Below, piece after piece: positions 13,501 to 25,843 of a stretch of 64,000 bases of DNA. Position 1 is the first letter of the stretch. The number at the start of each line of letters is the position of its first letter. Both the position numbers and the translations under genes were made by a program. This DNA comes from Paratrimastix pyriformis (Eukaryota > Preaxostyla > Paratrimastigidae). The stretch covers positions 496,001 through 560,000 of the forward strand of contig JAPMOS010000018.1 in the NCBI GenBank assembly GCA_027972325.1. The letters run 5' to 3'. The notes beneath the pieces were generated by a model that ran no database searches, was not told the DNA's origin, and saw only the letters and a list, made by a program, of their open reading frames with translations.

Positions 13501-16500
13501 CGAGCTCGACGAGCTGCGCCTCACCCGCAAGCGCCAGCAGGAGCTCGTCCGCCCCCCCCCGTGGCCCTCTGCCCCCGGATCGCCCCCCCCCCCCCCCCCG
13601 GATCGCCCGCCCGCCCGGACGCCTGTGCCCAAGTCGTGACCACCCTGTGGCTTGGCGGCGGTGGGTGGTGGGCAGGTGGGGGCCATCATCCAGCAGCGGG
13701 ACATGTACCGGGCCCTGGCGGCCTCGGCCAGCCCCGCGGGCGAGTCGGCGCTGAAGGGCCTCCTCGACCAGGCCAAGAGCGGCGCCCTGGGGGCCGCCCC
13801 CGGCACCTCCGGCCCAGCGGCGCCCTCGGGGGCCGCCCTCGACGGGGAGGCCGTCCGGACCCTCGAGAGCAAGCTCAAGGCCGCGGTCCGCCCCGTGCTG
13901 CCCCTGCCCGCACCGCCTTGCCCCTCGAGCCCCCGGTCCGGATGGCGGGGCTGACCCGACCTGTGGCGCGGCCCTGCCCCTCCCCCCGTCTGGTAGGACG
14001 CGGCCCTGACCGAGTGCCGGGCGGGGCTGCGGGAGCGCGAGGAGAAGGTGCGCCAGCTGGAGGAGGCCGTCCGGGACATCGACAGGCAGCACCGCGAGAC
14101 GTGCCGCCTCACCCAGGTCCGCCACTGCCACTGCCACTGCCACTGCCACTGCCACTGCCACTGCCACTGCCACTGCCACTGCCACTGCCACTGCCACTGC
14201 CACTGCCACTGCCACTGCCACTGCCACTGCCACTGCCACTGCCACTGCCACTGCCACAGCCACGCCTCGCCTCGGCCCTCGGATGCGCGGCCCGCTCACC
14301 CCGTTTCCTCCTGGGGATGGCGGCGGGGTGCAGAACGAGGTGGATCGGCTCCACTCGGCCCTGGCCGACGCCGAGACGAACTCGGCCCGCACACGCCACG
14401 AGCGCGACAGCTGCCTCGGTCAGTCCGGCTCCCCTGGTGACGGCCTCACTCCCACGTCCTCCCGTCCTCCCGTCCTCCCGTCCTCCCGTCCTCCCGTCCT
14501 CCCGTCCTCCCGTCCTCCCGTCACCCTTCCTGCGGCCCTGACTCTCACTCCCCGGGGCGGGATCCATGCTGCAGAGCGACACCAGCTGCTGCTGGAGAGC
14601 GTCAAGCACCGCCAGGCAGAGGTCGACGCCCTCGTCGAGAAGACCAAGGTCCCCGGCCCCCGCCCACCCAGGGCTTGCCGGCCTCCACCCACCCACCCAC
14701 CCACCCCGTCCCTCTGCCGCTTGCCCCGTGGCCGCCGTCCCTCGCTCACGCCGTCCTGTCCGGCCGCCCGTCTGCTCGTTGGGCCGCCGCTGCCGTTGGG
14801 CCGGTGGGGCAGGCGCACACGGGGCTGATCGAGCACCAGCGGCTGCTCGCCCAGGCCAACGAGGAGCTCCTGGCCGCCCGCTCGGAGGCCGCCGCCGCCC
14901 AGCAGCGCATCGCGGCCCTCGACGCCGAGCGCGCCATGGCCAAGGTCCCCCCCGCCGCCCCACCCTGTCCCTCCCCATTCCCCTCCCGCCTGCGCCCCGC
15001 CGAGCCGCCTTCACCCGGCCGGTGCCCCTTGGGATTGGGTTGGGCTGGGCTGGGTCGGGTCGGCTGGGGCTGGGCGGTCATGCAGCGGAGCCAGGAGAAC
15101 CTGCAGGCCGAGATGGAGCAGCTGCGCCGGGAGCGGCGCCAGCAGGAGGACCTCGCCCGCACGGTGGAGGCCCTGAGGGCCGGCCTCGACTCCAACCAGG
15201 CCGCCACCGAGGAGCGCCACCAGCAGGAGGTCGAGCGGCTCAACCGCCAGTGGTCCGCGCCCCGCCGACTCCCCCCGCCACATCCGACTCCCCCCGCCAC
15301 ATCCGACTCCCCCCCGCCATCCCACCGCATCGCCGCCCGCCCCCTTGGCGAACCGCCCCTTGGCTGGCCCCCTGCTGACCATGCTGCCCGCCATGGCCGC
15401 TGTCCCCTTCGGCGGCCCCCTCTGCGCGGCGGTCAGGATCACGGCCCGCCAGCAGCTGGACCAGGAGCGGGCCCGGGCCCAGGAGGCCGAGGTGCGCTGC
15501 GCGGGTGAGGTGCAGCGGCTTCGCGAGCGGACCCTCACCGTCGAGCGGGACCTGGCCGCCGCCCAGGCCGCAGCCACGGCCGCCCAGACGGCCCTCGCCC
15601 GGGAGCAGGCCGAGTCAACCCGCCTCACGACGGCCCTCAAGCAGGTCGCACAGGCTCCCTCCCCGCAGCCACGCCAGCCACTCCCAGCCACTCCCACTCC
15701 CATCCACTCCCATCCACTCCCATCCGCCCGGCACGCACCCCCAACTGACACGCCTGTGCCTTACTGGGGGCGGGCAGGCCGAGGAGGAGGCCGCCCAGTT
15801 GCGGACGCGGCTGCGGGCCGACGAGGCGGAGAAGCGGCTGGAGGAGCTCCGCCAGGAGATGCAGGCTGAGATCGCAGACCTCACAAGGAAGAACCGTCCG
15901 CACCGCCCGCCCGCCCGCCCGCCCGCCCGCCCGCCCGCCCGCCCGCCCGCCCGCCCGCCCGCCCGCCCGCCCGCCCGCCCGCCCGCCCGCCCGCCCGCCC
16001 GCCCGCCCGCCCGCCCGCCCGCCCGCCCGCCCGCCCGCCCGGCACAGCAGCAGACCAGCACGACCTCACCGTTGCCGGGTGCCGTTTTGTGTCTGCAGAG
16101 GACCTCAAGGCCACGGCAGACCAGAGCGCCCTCGAGCTGGCCACCACCAAGGAGTGCCTCGCACAGGTCCGCCACCACCACCACCACCACCTCCTCCTCC
16201 TCCTCCTCCTCCTCCTCCTCCTCCTCCTCCTCCTCCTCCTCCTCCTCCTCCTCCTCCTCCCCCAGCTGCAGCATGGGCTCACCGCCCTTCCTCGCTCCCC
16301 CGTCCCCTCCGCCCCCCCGCCGCGCCCCCCGCCCACCGTGCAGGCCGAGGCGCACAAGGCCGAGCTGACGGCCATGACGGAGGCCCACGCCCAGGCCCTG
16401 GAGGAGACCCAGAAGGCGGCGGCCCTCTTCCGCGAGGCCGCCCAGGGCCGCGAGGCTGCCCTGCGGGCCCAGTGCGCCCTGGTCCGCGTCCCCCCACCGC

Positions 16501-19500
16501 GATGGCACCCGAGCCCTCGGAGCCTTTGCCCCTCCCATGCGGCGCCGTGTCGCTGCCCCCGTCTCATCTTGGCTGGCTGTGTCGCTGACCCATCGGCGGC
16601 TGGGCTGGGCTGGGCTGGGCTGGGCTGGGCTGGGCGCGGCGGGTGGGCGCAGGACGCGGAGCACCTGGGCTGCGTGGTGGAGGATGCGGTGGGGCAGGCC
16701 CTGGTGCGGGCCGACCTGCAGGCCCAGTGGGACCAGACCCGGGCCCAGCTGGACGGGGAGGCCATCCACATGCGCGAGGCCCTGAAGCGCTCCCAGGACT
16801 TCTCCGCCCACGCGACCCAGCTCCACGACCAGATGAAGGGTCCGCCCAGGCCCCCATCGCCCCTCGTTGTCCGCCCCGCCCGGCCTCCCTCCCTCTGCTC
16901 CGACCTGACCTCTGTCCCCCCGTCGGTCGGTCGGTCCCTGCAGCCGAGATTGCCGAGGTGAGCCAGCAGCTGCGGGACGCCCAGCGGCGGTACGACGACT
17001 CGGTGTTGGCCCACGCGCAGGACGTGCAACGGATGCGGCAGCAGGAGGAGCAGGCCGAGCGGCTCGGGGCCCAGATCAGGCAGCTCGAGGTCGCCATCCC
17101 CCCTCCCCCTCCCCTCCCCCCTCCCCTCCCCGCCTCTCCATTCCCCGCCCCGCCCCCCCGCTTTGCCTCTGGGTGGCTCTCTCTTGACGCCTTGCTGCTG
17201 CGATGCTGCTCCCCAGATCGGCCTGGCGGCGGAGCGGGACAGCCACAACAGCACCCGGCAGCTGGGTGCCCAGCAGCAGCAGGAGCTTGACCGGCTGGAG
17301 CGCTCCCTGGCCGAGGTGCGCCACCAGAACGAGCTGCTCCTGGCCCAGCTGGGCGCCCTGGCCACCCAGGCCCACAGCCGCCTCACCGGGCCCTCGGCCG
17401 CCACCCTGGTCGGCGCCACACGCCCCACATGCCCCACACCGCCCCGCGTCCCCACAGACCCCCGCATGCTCTGACCCCCCCTCATGCTCTGACCCCCCCT
17501 CATCGCTGCTTGGTGGCCCTTCCCCTCTTCGCTGCTTGGTGGTTCCCTCCCTCCGCCCGTGCAGAGCGCCGTCGACGCGGTTCTCAGCCAGCAGTCCCTG
17601 CCGCCCCCCGCCACCGGGGCCGAGGGCGCCGCCGCCCCCGCAGCCGCCGCCCCAGGCAGCGCCACGCCCAACCCCGAGGCCGCCGCCCCGGGCACCACCC
17701 CAGCCGCCGGGGCGGCCCCCGCGACCACCGGGACCGAGGGTCTGGGGCAGGAGCAGGCCGTGGCCAACCTGCTGGAGGTGATCCGCTACCTGCGCCGCGA
17801 GAAGCACCTGGCCGAGGCGCGGCTGGACGTCCTCCAGCTCGAGACGGCCCGCCTCACCCAGGCCGGCCAGCTGGCCCTCGCACAGCGCGACGACTGCCTC
17901 GCCCAGTACAGGGAGGTCTGGCCTGCTGCCCGGGGGGAGAGGGGGTCTCCGGCATCGCTGTCTCATTCCTGTTCTCGCTCTCTGCTCCGCCACCACCACC
18001 CCAGCTGCAAGCCCGCATCGCCTCTGGGGCTGCCCTGCCCGCCCAGGCCGTGGGCGCCGCTGGGGGCGCCGCCCCACCAGCCGCCGCGGCCGCGGTCCCG
18101 ATGGGCGGGGCGGGCGGGACGCTCGAGGCGCGCCAGGTGGACCTGCTCCGGGAGAGCAACGCCATGCTGCGGGGCGAGAGCCACGCCCTGCAGGCCCAGC
18201 TCAAGGAGGCCCGGGCGGCCCTCGAGAAGGCCCAGGCCGAGCTCGTCCCCCTGCGCGGTCCGCCTCCTTCCCCACGCCCGGCTCGGCCGGGAGGGGCGCT
18301 ATGGGTGGTGCGGAGGGAGTGGCGAGAGCAAGTCCCTGGTGGGCGGGTTGGCTCCTTGCCTGACGGCGTCCGTGGTTGTGCGCCCGGGGGGGCTGGGCGG
18401 GGGGGGGCCTGCAGACGGTCTCAAGCAGGCCCAGGCCGAGCTGGAGGCGGCCGTGGCCGAGCGGGACAGCGCCACGGTGACCATCCAGCAGTGGAAGGGC
18501 CGGGTGGACGTGCTGGTGGCCCGCTATCACGGCCTCGATCCCAACGTCTACCAGGACATGCAGCGCCGGTGCAAGTCTGCATCCCCCCCCTTGCCCTTGC
18601 CTGCCTGACCGCCTCGCCTCGTTCCATATGCATGGCGTCCCGCCCCACGGGGTGGCGGCGCGTGCGGCTTCAGTCGCTGACTGGCCTTTCTGGGTTCCTC
18701 GGGGCGGCTGGCCGGCTGGTTGCCCTGGCTGCTCGGGGGTGTCTGTGTCTGTGTCTGTGTCTGTGTCTGTGTCTGTGTCTGTGTCTGTGTCTGTGTCTGT
18801 GTCTGTGTCTGTGTCTGTGTCTGTGTCTGTGTGTCCCAGCGAGCTTGAGGGCGAGCTCAAGGCGCGCCAGGGCGAGATCGAGGTGCTCAAGGCCTCCCAG
18901 GACGACGAGCGCCGCCGGGCGGCCGAGGCCCGCGACCAGGCCGCCGCCGAGGGCCGCGATCTGCGCGATCAGGTGGCCCGGTGGCGGGCCGAGCACGAGG
19001 GGGCCGCCAAGTCGATGCAGGTGTGGCACGAGAAGGCCGAGCAGACCCTCAAGGCCCGCCCCCACCCGCCCCGCTCACACACCGGCGCCCGACACCCCGC
19101 CGTGTACCCCATGCTCGCCCCTCGCGCATCCGGGGCTCACCGGTGCGTCTCGGTGGGCTGGTGGCTGCTGGTTGGGCTGCTGGTTGGGCTGCTGGTTGGG
19201 CTGCTGGTTGCTGGTGGGGCCCTGGGTGGGACTGGCTGGGACTGCAGGAGCTCGAGGACCTGCGCCGCTTCACGGAGCAGCTCCGGCTGCTGCTGAGCAC
19301 GACCCAGACGACCCAGACCAGCAGGCAGGAGCACATCGCCAAGCTGGAGCTCAAGTTCCGCCAGCTGAGCGACCTCTACGAGCGCGAGTACAATGGTCGG
19401 CGCCCCGCCTCGCCCCTGCCCTCCCGTCATGCCCCACCACGCCCTTCCACTGCTGCGGACGCCGCGCCACCCGTCCACCAACCTCATGGCTTCGGCCGCG

Positions 19501-22500
19501 TGCCCACCTCCCCGTCCGTGTTGCCCTGCCCCCCCAGCGGCCCACGAGGCGATGCGGATGCAGGACGTGCACGCGCGCTCGGTTGCGGGCACCCACCAGA
19601 AGGAGGTCGACGAGCTGCAGCACCAGCTGACCCAACTGCGCTCCGACATGCAGGCCGCATGCGCCGCCGCCGCCGCCGCCAAGCAGGTCCGGCCCCCACC
19701 CACCCGCCAATCCGACCCATCCCTCCCTCCCTCCTCCCTCCCTCCCTCCCTCCCTCCCTCCCTCCCTCCCTCCCTCCTCCATCCCTCCCTCCCTCCCTCC
19801 CTCCCTCCCTCCCTCCCTCCCTCCCTCCCTCCTCCCTCCCTCCTCCCTCCCTCCCTCCCTCCCTGGGGGTGCAGCCTCTCCTCATCGACACATCATCTCG
19901 GGGCGTGGGCTGGGGCGGGGCGGGGCGCCACAGCTGGAGGACCAACTGCGCCAGGTGGAGATGCGCAACAAGCTCATCGAGAACAGCAACAAGCGCAGCA
20001 CCGCCAAGGTCGGCCCGCCCGCCGCCTAACCCCCAATGAACCCCCAATCCCCCAGCCTCTCAACCCGCTCGCCCCGGCTCTTCGTCTGCCCATCTGGGTG
20101 GGGCGCCGCGCCACGGGTGAGGGCAGCTGCAGAAGGAGCTGCAGGATGAGCGCGACCGGGCCAAGGAGCTCGAGGGCCGCCTGGCCGAGGTCACCCGGGG
20201 CCTGGTCGAGGCCCAGCAGACCCTCGCCGCCCTGCAGGCCGACCGCGACGCCGCCACCCAGCAGCTGGCCGCCCTGCAACAGGCCCAGCAACAGGCCCAG
20301 GCCGCGGCCCAGCAACAGGCTCAGCTGGCCGCCCAGGCCCCGGAAGCTGCCGCCCCAACCCACCCGGAGATCGCCGCGGCACCCGCACCCGCCAGCCCCA
20401 CCCAGCCGGCCCCGCCCTTGTCGCCCCCGCCCCCGCCCCCGCCCCGGCGCCGCTTCTGGCCTCCCCCAAACCGGCCGCCCCCATCGCCCCGGCCGCCCAG
20501 GCGGCGACCCCGAGCCCCGCCTCTCCAGCCGCGGCCGCCCCCACTGTCATCACCCCACCCCCCGCGGCTGCGGCCCCCGCCAGCGCCATCACCTCGCCCC
20601 GGGAGGCCCCCGTCTCACCCCTGGGGGCTGCCGCCTCGCCCGCCCTGCCCGCCAAGGTGGCCCGCCCCGCGACGCCCCTCGCCCAGGGGGCATCCCCGGC
20701 AACCCCCAAGCGGGCCCGCATCGAGGCCGCCCCAGCCCCGGCCACTCAAGCGGCCCGACCACCCAGCCCCGCGGCCGCCAGCCCGCCATCATCGCCCTCG
20801 CCCGCTCTGCCGCCCATCCCGTCGCCCGCGGCCGTCCTGGCCGGCCCGGCCGGCCTCGTTGGCCCGTCTGCGGCCCCACCGGCGGCGGCGGCGGCCCTGG
20901 GCGAGGGTGCGGCCGGGGCCCTGGCTGCCCTGGTCTTTGGCCAGCCCGTGCAGGCGCCCATGACAGTCGTGGCCGAGGGCACACTGCTCGCCGTCGCGGC
21001 CCTGAAGAGCCCCGGCCGCAAGCGGAGGCCCGAGGAGACGGTCCGTGGCTCCGGAGGGAGGGAGGGAGGGGAGGGGAGGGGGGACCTGCCGGGATGGCTG
21101 GCGGGAGCGGACCAAGATGCTGCTGCCCGCTCAGACGCGCCTCCCTCACGCTCCTCCTCCGCTGCTCCTTCGCCCCGTCCGCCCCTTGCCGCCACGCAGC
21201 TCGAGGGCACACCCCAGCGCCTGCGCAGCGAGCTGCCCAGCCCGCCCCGGCCCGCGGCTGTGACCAGCCCCTCCCGTCCGGCTGCCCCTGCGCCCGCGGC
21301 TGCGCCCGTCGTCGTTGCCGAGGCGGCCCCTCCAGCCGCCCCCGCAGCGGCAGCGGTGGAAGCCCAGGCTCTCGCAGAGGAGCCCGCAAGCGTGCTCGCC
21401 ACCGCTCTCGTGGAGGCCGAGGCCGCACTCGCTCCCCCCGCGGTCCCCGAGGAGCCGGTCGAGGTCACCCCGACCCCAACCGCCGAGGCCGAGGCCGAGG
21501 GGGCTTCTCCCGCCCCTCAGCCCGCCGCCGCACCCGAGGAAGTGCTCGCCGACGAAGAGGCGGCGGCCCTGATGATGCGCGAACGGCTGGCCGCCCCCGC
21601 GACGCCACCCGAGGAGACCGGCGGGGCGGCCCCCATGGAGGAGGAGCAGCCCTCGCAGCCGCAGCCGCCGGAGGAGGTCGTCCCCTCGCCGGCCGCCCCC
21701 GAGGAAGACCTGACCGCTGTGGCCGCTGCCCCTGCCGCCACCCCTGGCGGCGAGCCGCTGCCCGCCCAGGCGGCCGCCATCGTCCCCGAGGAAGGCGAAG
21801 GGCTGGTCCTTGCCGAGCCCATGCCCGCACATGAGGAGGCCGAACACTTCGCTGAAGTTGCCGCCCCCGAGGCTCCCCAGGCGGCGCCCGAGACGGCCCC
21901 CGAGACGGCCCCCGAGGCGGCCCCCGAGACGGCCCCGAGACGGCCCCCGAGACGGCCCCCGAGACGGCCCCCGAGACGGCCCCCGAGACGGCCCCCGAGA
22001 CGGCCCCCGAGACGGCCCCCGAGACGGCCCCCGAGACGGCCCCCGAGACGGCCCCCGAGACGGCCCCCGAGACGGCCCCCGAAGCGACTCTGGCTGAAGT
22101 GGCCCCCGAAGCAGTCTCCGTCGCTCCTGCCCCCGAAGCAACCACCGAAGCGACCCCTGATGTGGTCGCCGAAGCCCCTGCCGAAGCGCCTATAGAACCC
22201 GGTCCCGAAGCCGGGCCCGAAGCCGGGCCCGAAGGGGTCATCGAAGGCGCCCCCGAAGCCGGCCCCTCCGAACCGGCCACCCCTGAGGCTGAGGCCGAGG
22301 CCGAGACACAGGACGCCGAGCAGCCGGCCGAAGAGGGCATGATGGAGGGCCTCGCCGAGCAGGTGGCACCCGAGCCCGAGCTCGGGAAGGGGACGGCAGA
22401 GCAGCCAGTCGAGGCCGCTGGTGCCCTCGGGGGGGAGACCGCGGAGGAGGCCCAGGATCTGCAGCAGGAGACCCTCGCCGCGGAGGCCGACGAGCAGCAG

Positions 22501-22779
22501 CATGCCGCCCCACCGGGGGAGGCCGAGCCGCAAAGCATCGAGGCCATCGAGGAGGAGGCCCCCCAAGAAGCCCCCGGGGAGGCGCAACGCGCACCGGATG
22601 GCGATGAGAGCGCCGAGCCGTTGGGAGAGGAGCCGGGCGAGGAGCTGGCAGAGGAAGAGGTCGTTGGCGAGGTGACCGAGGGCCTCGCTCCACCAGAAGG
22701 TGAGCTTCAGAGCGAGACGAATGAGGAGCAGCCTCTGCCCACACCGCACGAGGAGAATCCCGTGCCTCCGGCTCCATAG
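10590..22779 (+). CDS. TPR: TPR/Mlp nuclear-basket nucleoporin
   Basis: Large coiled-coil scaffold of the nuclear pore basket, acting in mRNA export and spindle checkpoint anchoring. Family signatures appear in the expected order. Early coiled coil: LTEKMLDLSKSKSELQ, 10710-10814, then EALAKHNTWLTAELEER, 10902-11013. Middle: RLVSFRDIVELQQRNEELL (about 13345-13400), followed by IIQQRDMYRALAA (about 13685). Late: LLEVIRYLRREKHLAEARLDV (about 17770-17830), then WKGRVDVLVARYHGLDP (about 18492-18545). The coiled coil ends near 20000 and is followed by a long Pro/Ala tail, then an acidic Glu/Ala/Pro tail to the stop at 22777-22779. More than 20 introns, mostly GTCCG...CAG, many holding a different simple repeat. 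The start is unresolved: no in-frame ATG precedes the first coding exon, and a further small 5' exon is likely. One frame change lies inside the PETA repeat near 21935, see findings. Confidence 0.9.
14121..14257 (+). repeat. CCACTG hexamer array in a TPR intron
   Basis: About 23 near-perfect hexamer units starting five bases after the donor GTCCG at 14117. Confidence 0.95.
14456..14523 (+). repeat. GTCCTCCC octamer array in a TPR intron
   Basis: About eight direct 8-base units within one intron of TPR. Confidence 0.9.
15903..16041 (+). repeat. CCCG tetramer array in a TPR intron
   Basis: About 34 uninterrupted CCCG/CCGC units. All six frames are open, which creates spurious Pro/Ala and Arg/Gly reading frames on both strands. 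Confidence 0.95.
16189..16260 (+). repeat. CTC trinucleotide array in a TPR intron
   Basis: About 24 CTC units straight after the donor GTCCG at 16168. The array is a pure pyrimidine tract on the sense strand. Confidence 0.95.
18741..18830 (+). repeat. CTGTGT hexamer array in a TPR intron
   Basis: About 15 hexamer units running up to the acceptor CAG before the exon that encodes ELEGELKARQGEIEVL. Confidence 0.95.
19727..19863 (+). repeat. CCCT tetramer array in a TPR intron
   Basis: About 33 CCCT units with a few CTC interruptions, in the intron that starts GTCCG at 19687. Confidence 0.95.
21889..22084 (+). repeat. 12-bp coding minisatellite (Pro-Glu-Thr-Ala) in the TPR tail
   Basis: About 16 copies of a 12-base unit (consensus GAGACGGCCCCC) encoding ETAP. 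Units on both sides of about 21935 encode ETAP in two different frames, because one unit has four instead of five C. Confidence 0.9.
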
Positions 22780-23126
22780 CCCCCCCCCCCCCCCCCTTCT
22801 TTTTTTTTTATCATGGGACAACAAGGCTGAACTCGCGACCATCGACGAGGGTTATTGGACAGGGGAAAGGCGGCAGAGATGAGGACGACTGTCGTCGTAC
22901 CCAACGCTGCCGAGCAAAGGCGATCCCCTCAAGCAAAGGCGATGGCGATCCCCTCAAGCAAAGGCGATGGCGATCCCCTCAAGCAAAGGCGATGGCGATC
23001 CCCTCAAGCAAAGACAGGATATGGGTGTTTTTTTCTTTTTATTTTTTGGGAGAGGTTATTGTAGAAGAAAAGAGAAACAAACGTACGAGCGGGCAAAAAT
23101 GGCGTAGGAGTACAAATGAATGGCGC
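22780..23126. other. Convergent intergenic region TPR / cathepsin L with 27-bp repeats
   Basis: Non-coding spacer between two stop codons. It holds an 18-base C run and a T run just after the TPR stop (22780-22810), then about three to four direct copies of a roughly 27-base unit containing GATCCCCTCAAGCAAAGGCG (about 22917-23010), then T-rich sequence (23026-23055) probably in the 3' UTRs. No gene is visible. Confidence 0.8.
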
Positions 23127-24164
23127 TTAAGCGACAATGGGAACGGTAGCCATGGAGGCCTCACCGCACTGGTTCTTCTTGTCCTTAACCATCCAGATGT
23201 AGCCCTTCTGGCCCCACGACGCGCCCCTGAGGAGAAAAAAGGTCATTGAGCATTTAAAGATCATGTCAAGTGAGGAGGCAGACCAGGAGTTCTTAACGAT
23301 CCAGTAGTTCTTGCCGGACTTGGAGTCAGTGCCATAGCCAACAAGGGTCACACCGTGGTCCAGAGAGTAGGCAGAGCAAGCCTTCTCGTCATAGACACCA
23401 GTGCTGTAGAACTGGAAGCTCATGTGGGAGGCATCAATGGCAATCGAGACGGGGCCACGAGTGGCGACGGCGTCGGCCAGATCGGTCTCAGAGCCCTCAG
23501 TGACGTTGTACATGCCGGAGACGGTGGCACCAATGCAGGAGGTGGAGTACTTGCACTTGCCGTCGACCGCCTTGTAGGGGTAGCAGGCCTCAGTGTCGAT
23601 ACCCTTGTTGTCAATGACGTACTGGATACCCTCAGTCATCAGGCCGCCGTTGCAGCCCTCGTTGCCGTAGGAGGTAGCGCAGTCAACCAGCTGCTGCTCA
23701 GAGAGGGAGACGAGCTGGTTCTTGGCAATGGCCCAGGCACCCTCAATACCGGCAACAGTGGAGAAGGCCCAGCAGGAACCGCACTGGCCCTGGTCCTTGA
23801 CGGGGGTGACGGCGTTCTTGTCGCGCCAGTCAACAGCGGCGGGAGCCTTAACGCCAGAGTTGACGTAGGGCTTGGCCTGAACGTGCATGCCCTCCATGGG
23901 GGTGGAGAGGTACAGGGAGCGGAACTCCTCGTGGGACAGGTCACCGAACTGGTTCATGGCGAGGACGACACCGTTGTTCTGGGCGTTGAACTTCTCGATG
24001 TAGTCGAGGTTGTTCTTGAAGACATTGAAGCGGTAGACGGACTCCTCGTTGGAGTAGGCCTTGTTGTGCTGGGTGGACCACTTCTGCCAGAGGAACTGGT
24101 ACTCAGACTCAGAGTGGAAGGCAAGAGCAATGCCGAGGAGGGCGAACGCGAGGAAGGCCTTCAT
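23127..24164 (-). CDS. Cathepsin L-like papain-family cysteine protease
   Basis: Secreted or lysosomal endopeptidase (peptidase family C1A). The ATG at 24164 is followed by a signal peptide ([16 protein letters not shown]) and an I29/ERFNIN propeptide ([29 protein letters not shown]). The mature enzyme starts near [17 protein letters not shown]. Catalytic Cys lies in QCGSCWAF (Cys codon at 23771-23773), His in [11 protein letters not shown], Asn in YWIVKNSW, and the GCNGG motif is present. A 57-bp intron (23283-23227) splits the Trp codon of [11 protein letters not shown]. It is a multiple of three with no stop, so intron retention would insert 19 residues. Removing it gives the usual family spacing and a 326-residue product. 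GC content is moderate and the gene is otherwise intronless. Confidence 0.95.
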   Translation of the reverse strand: MKAFLAFALLGIALAFHSESEYQFLWQKWSTQHNKAYSNEESVYRFNVFKNNLDYIEKFNAQNNGVVLAMNQFGDLSHEEFRSLYLSTPMEGMHVQAKPYVNSGVKAPAAVDWRDKNAVTPVKDQGQCGSCWAFSTVAGIEGAWAIAKNQLVSLSEQQLVDCATSYGNEGCNGGLMTEGIQYVIDNKGIDTEACYPYKAVDGKCKYSTSCIGATVSGMYNVTEGSETDLADAVATRGPVSIAIDASHMSFQFYSTGVYDEKACSAYSLDHGVTLVGYGTDSKSGKNYWIVKNSWSASSLDMIFKCSMTFFLLRGASWGQKGYIWMVKDKKNQCGEASMATVPIVA

Positions 24165-24602
24165 TGTTCGGTGGCGGGTTTGCTGAAGAATAATCCCGGG
24201 GTACTTGAGGTTAACAACTTTTGAGGTTCACCCCATTCAATGACCGGCCCGATTTTTCACCACTCGTTGTTCGGGTTCTTCGGCGATTGTTCGGCGGGCT
24301 CCCATTTTGCGAGAAACAAAAAATGCGTGACGAGTGGATGCCATCCAAGGTCCAACATGTCCCGTTTGATCGTTTAGGTGTTCGTTATCGTTTATGCTCG
24401 GCATCGGAGTCACTCAGAGCCTTTTTTCGATCGAATGTATCACCACAGGAATTTCTCCGGTCCTCGATTTTTTTTTGGGTGTGTATGATTTCGATATACA
24501 GAAGACTTTGGAACTTTGGAACTTGGTCTGATGGTACAACATTCTGTAGCGGGAAAAAAGAGGAAGGAAGAAAAACAACAAAAGAAATACATGCCAATGA
24601 GT
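24165..24602. other. Upstream region of cathepsin L and downstream region of the BAR gene
   Basis: About 440 bp of AT-richer sequence with no convincing coding frame. The bases next to 24164 should hold the cathepsin promoter (both flanking genes are on the minus strand, so this is head-to-tail). A GAACAAC motif lies on the minus strand at 24266-24272, about 100 bp before the cathepsin ATG. The side near 24602 is presumably the BAR-gene 3' UTR. Confidence 0.6.
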
Positions 24603-25843
24603 TTATTGGGTAGCCGTGGCCTCGGCCTCGGCCTCGGGAGCTTCGGCAGGGACGGAAGCAGCTGCAGCCTATGACAAAGAATACGACAATCCTTAGGTCC
24701 GAGCACGGAGCCGCGGGGGTGGGAGGGGGAAGCCGAAGGACGCGGCGAGGAAACAGACGCGAATTTCCTGCTGGAGGGTGCGAAGGTAGGGCTCCACCTC
24801 GGCAATTTTCGAGTAGCACTGTTGGTAGTAGGTGAACTGGGCATCCATGAACTCGACCACCTGAAGAGGCGCCGTATGATCTTTGTCGTGGGCGAGTATG
24901 AATGGCGGGCGGACCTGCTCAAGCAGTTCAAAGTCCTTGCGCGCCTCAACATTGCGGCAGCGGTCGGCGACCTCTTGCTGCATGGAGTCAAAGCGAGCCT
25001 TCAGCTTGCCGAACTCGGCCTCAGCCTGCACGACAATCAAGATGGGGCCATGAGTCGGAAAGGGGATGTCCAGCGACCGACCTGCTGAATTTTGAAGGCG
25101 TTGCGATCTTTCTTGCTGGTCTGGCCCTGAAGTTCGTTGCGGGCCGAGTCGTACTCCAGGCGAAGACGATGGTGCCGGTTCTTGACCTCCTGCAGTCACA
25201 GTGTCAGTCAGAATCTGCTCGGCGAGACAGGAGTTCCAGACGCGGCAGTCCTTGATCTCACCGTCCAGGAGGGTCTGCATGGGCCCAAGCATCTTGCCGC
25301 CGATGGTCGAGACAAGAGATTCGCGTTCCGCTTCGAGTGCCTTTTGAACTGCGGGAGCCCGATACAAAAGGACAAGAAAACGAGAAAACGAGCCGACCTT
25401 CACCGAACTTGAGCAGGGCCGCACCTGGTCACGACATGTCAATAACAATGGCTGTCAAATGACAGACCAAGAGCAGTCTGCTGACTGGCTCCAAAGGAGA
25501 GCCAAGTCTCAGCAAGGGCGGTTCCGTGCTGCTGTGCATTCCCAAGAGCAGCAGAATACTGCTTCGAGCGGCTGCAGAGATCCTCATAGGTCAAGCGGGT
25601 CGCCTGATTCCCGAGAACGAGAATTGAGAATGGAATTGAATGTCTGGACGAACCTTAAAGGTGTCAAGGGTCTTGCGGAATTCCGGGTCCTCCGGAGTTT
25701 GGTCGGCCTTGCCCATCTTCTCCAAGACGAGCTGCTTGCCCTGGGTGAACTTTTGCTTCATTTTATCCATGAAGCCGAGATGCTATGGAAAAATAAATTT
25801 TCCTCCCATTTTTGAGAAGGATAATCCGAACCTCGTCTTCCAT
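24603..25843 (-). CDS. BAR-domain membrane-curvature protein (amphiphysin/Rvs161-like, no SH3)
   Basis: Predicted banana-shaped dimer that binds curved membranes during endocytosis. The spliced protein is about 265 residues, starting MEDE, then HLGFMDKMKQKFTQGKQL. The three-helix BAR core includes TLDTFKATRLTYEDLCSR, EIKDCREVKNRHHRLRLEYD and DAQFTYYQQCYSKIAEVEPYL. It ends in a short Ala/Glu-rich tail and the stop at 24605-24603. Exon 1 is only 12 bases (25843-25832) and is followed by a 49-bp intron; exon 2 is 25782-25654. About eight introns with donors GTTCG, GTCTG, GTCGG and GTCCG fit the frame exactly. No SH3 or PX domain is present, so it resembles fungal Rvs161 or isolated endophilin BAR modules rather than full amphiphysin. 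The start is shared divergently with REV3. Confidence 0.88.

Noticed and set aside
14121-16260. His-Cys and poly-Leu/Pro repeat proteins
   Set aside because: All come from pure intronic microsatellites in TPR, bounded by donors and acceptors.
23227-23283. A 19-residue insertion in the cathepsin L active-site region
   Set aside because: It has GTCTG and CAG ends and removal restores the invariant NSWG-SWG spacing, so it is an intron.
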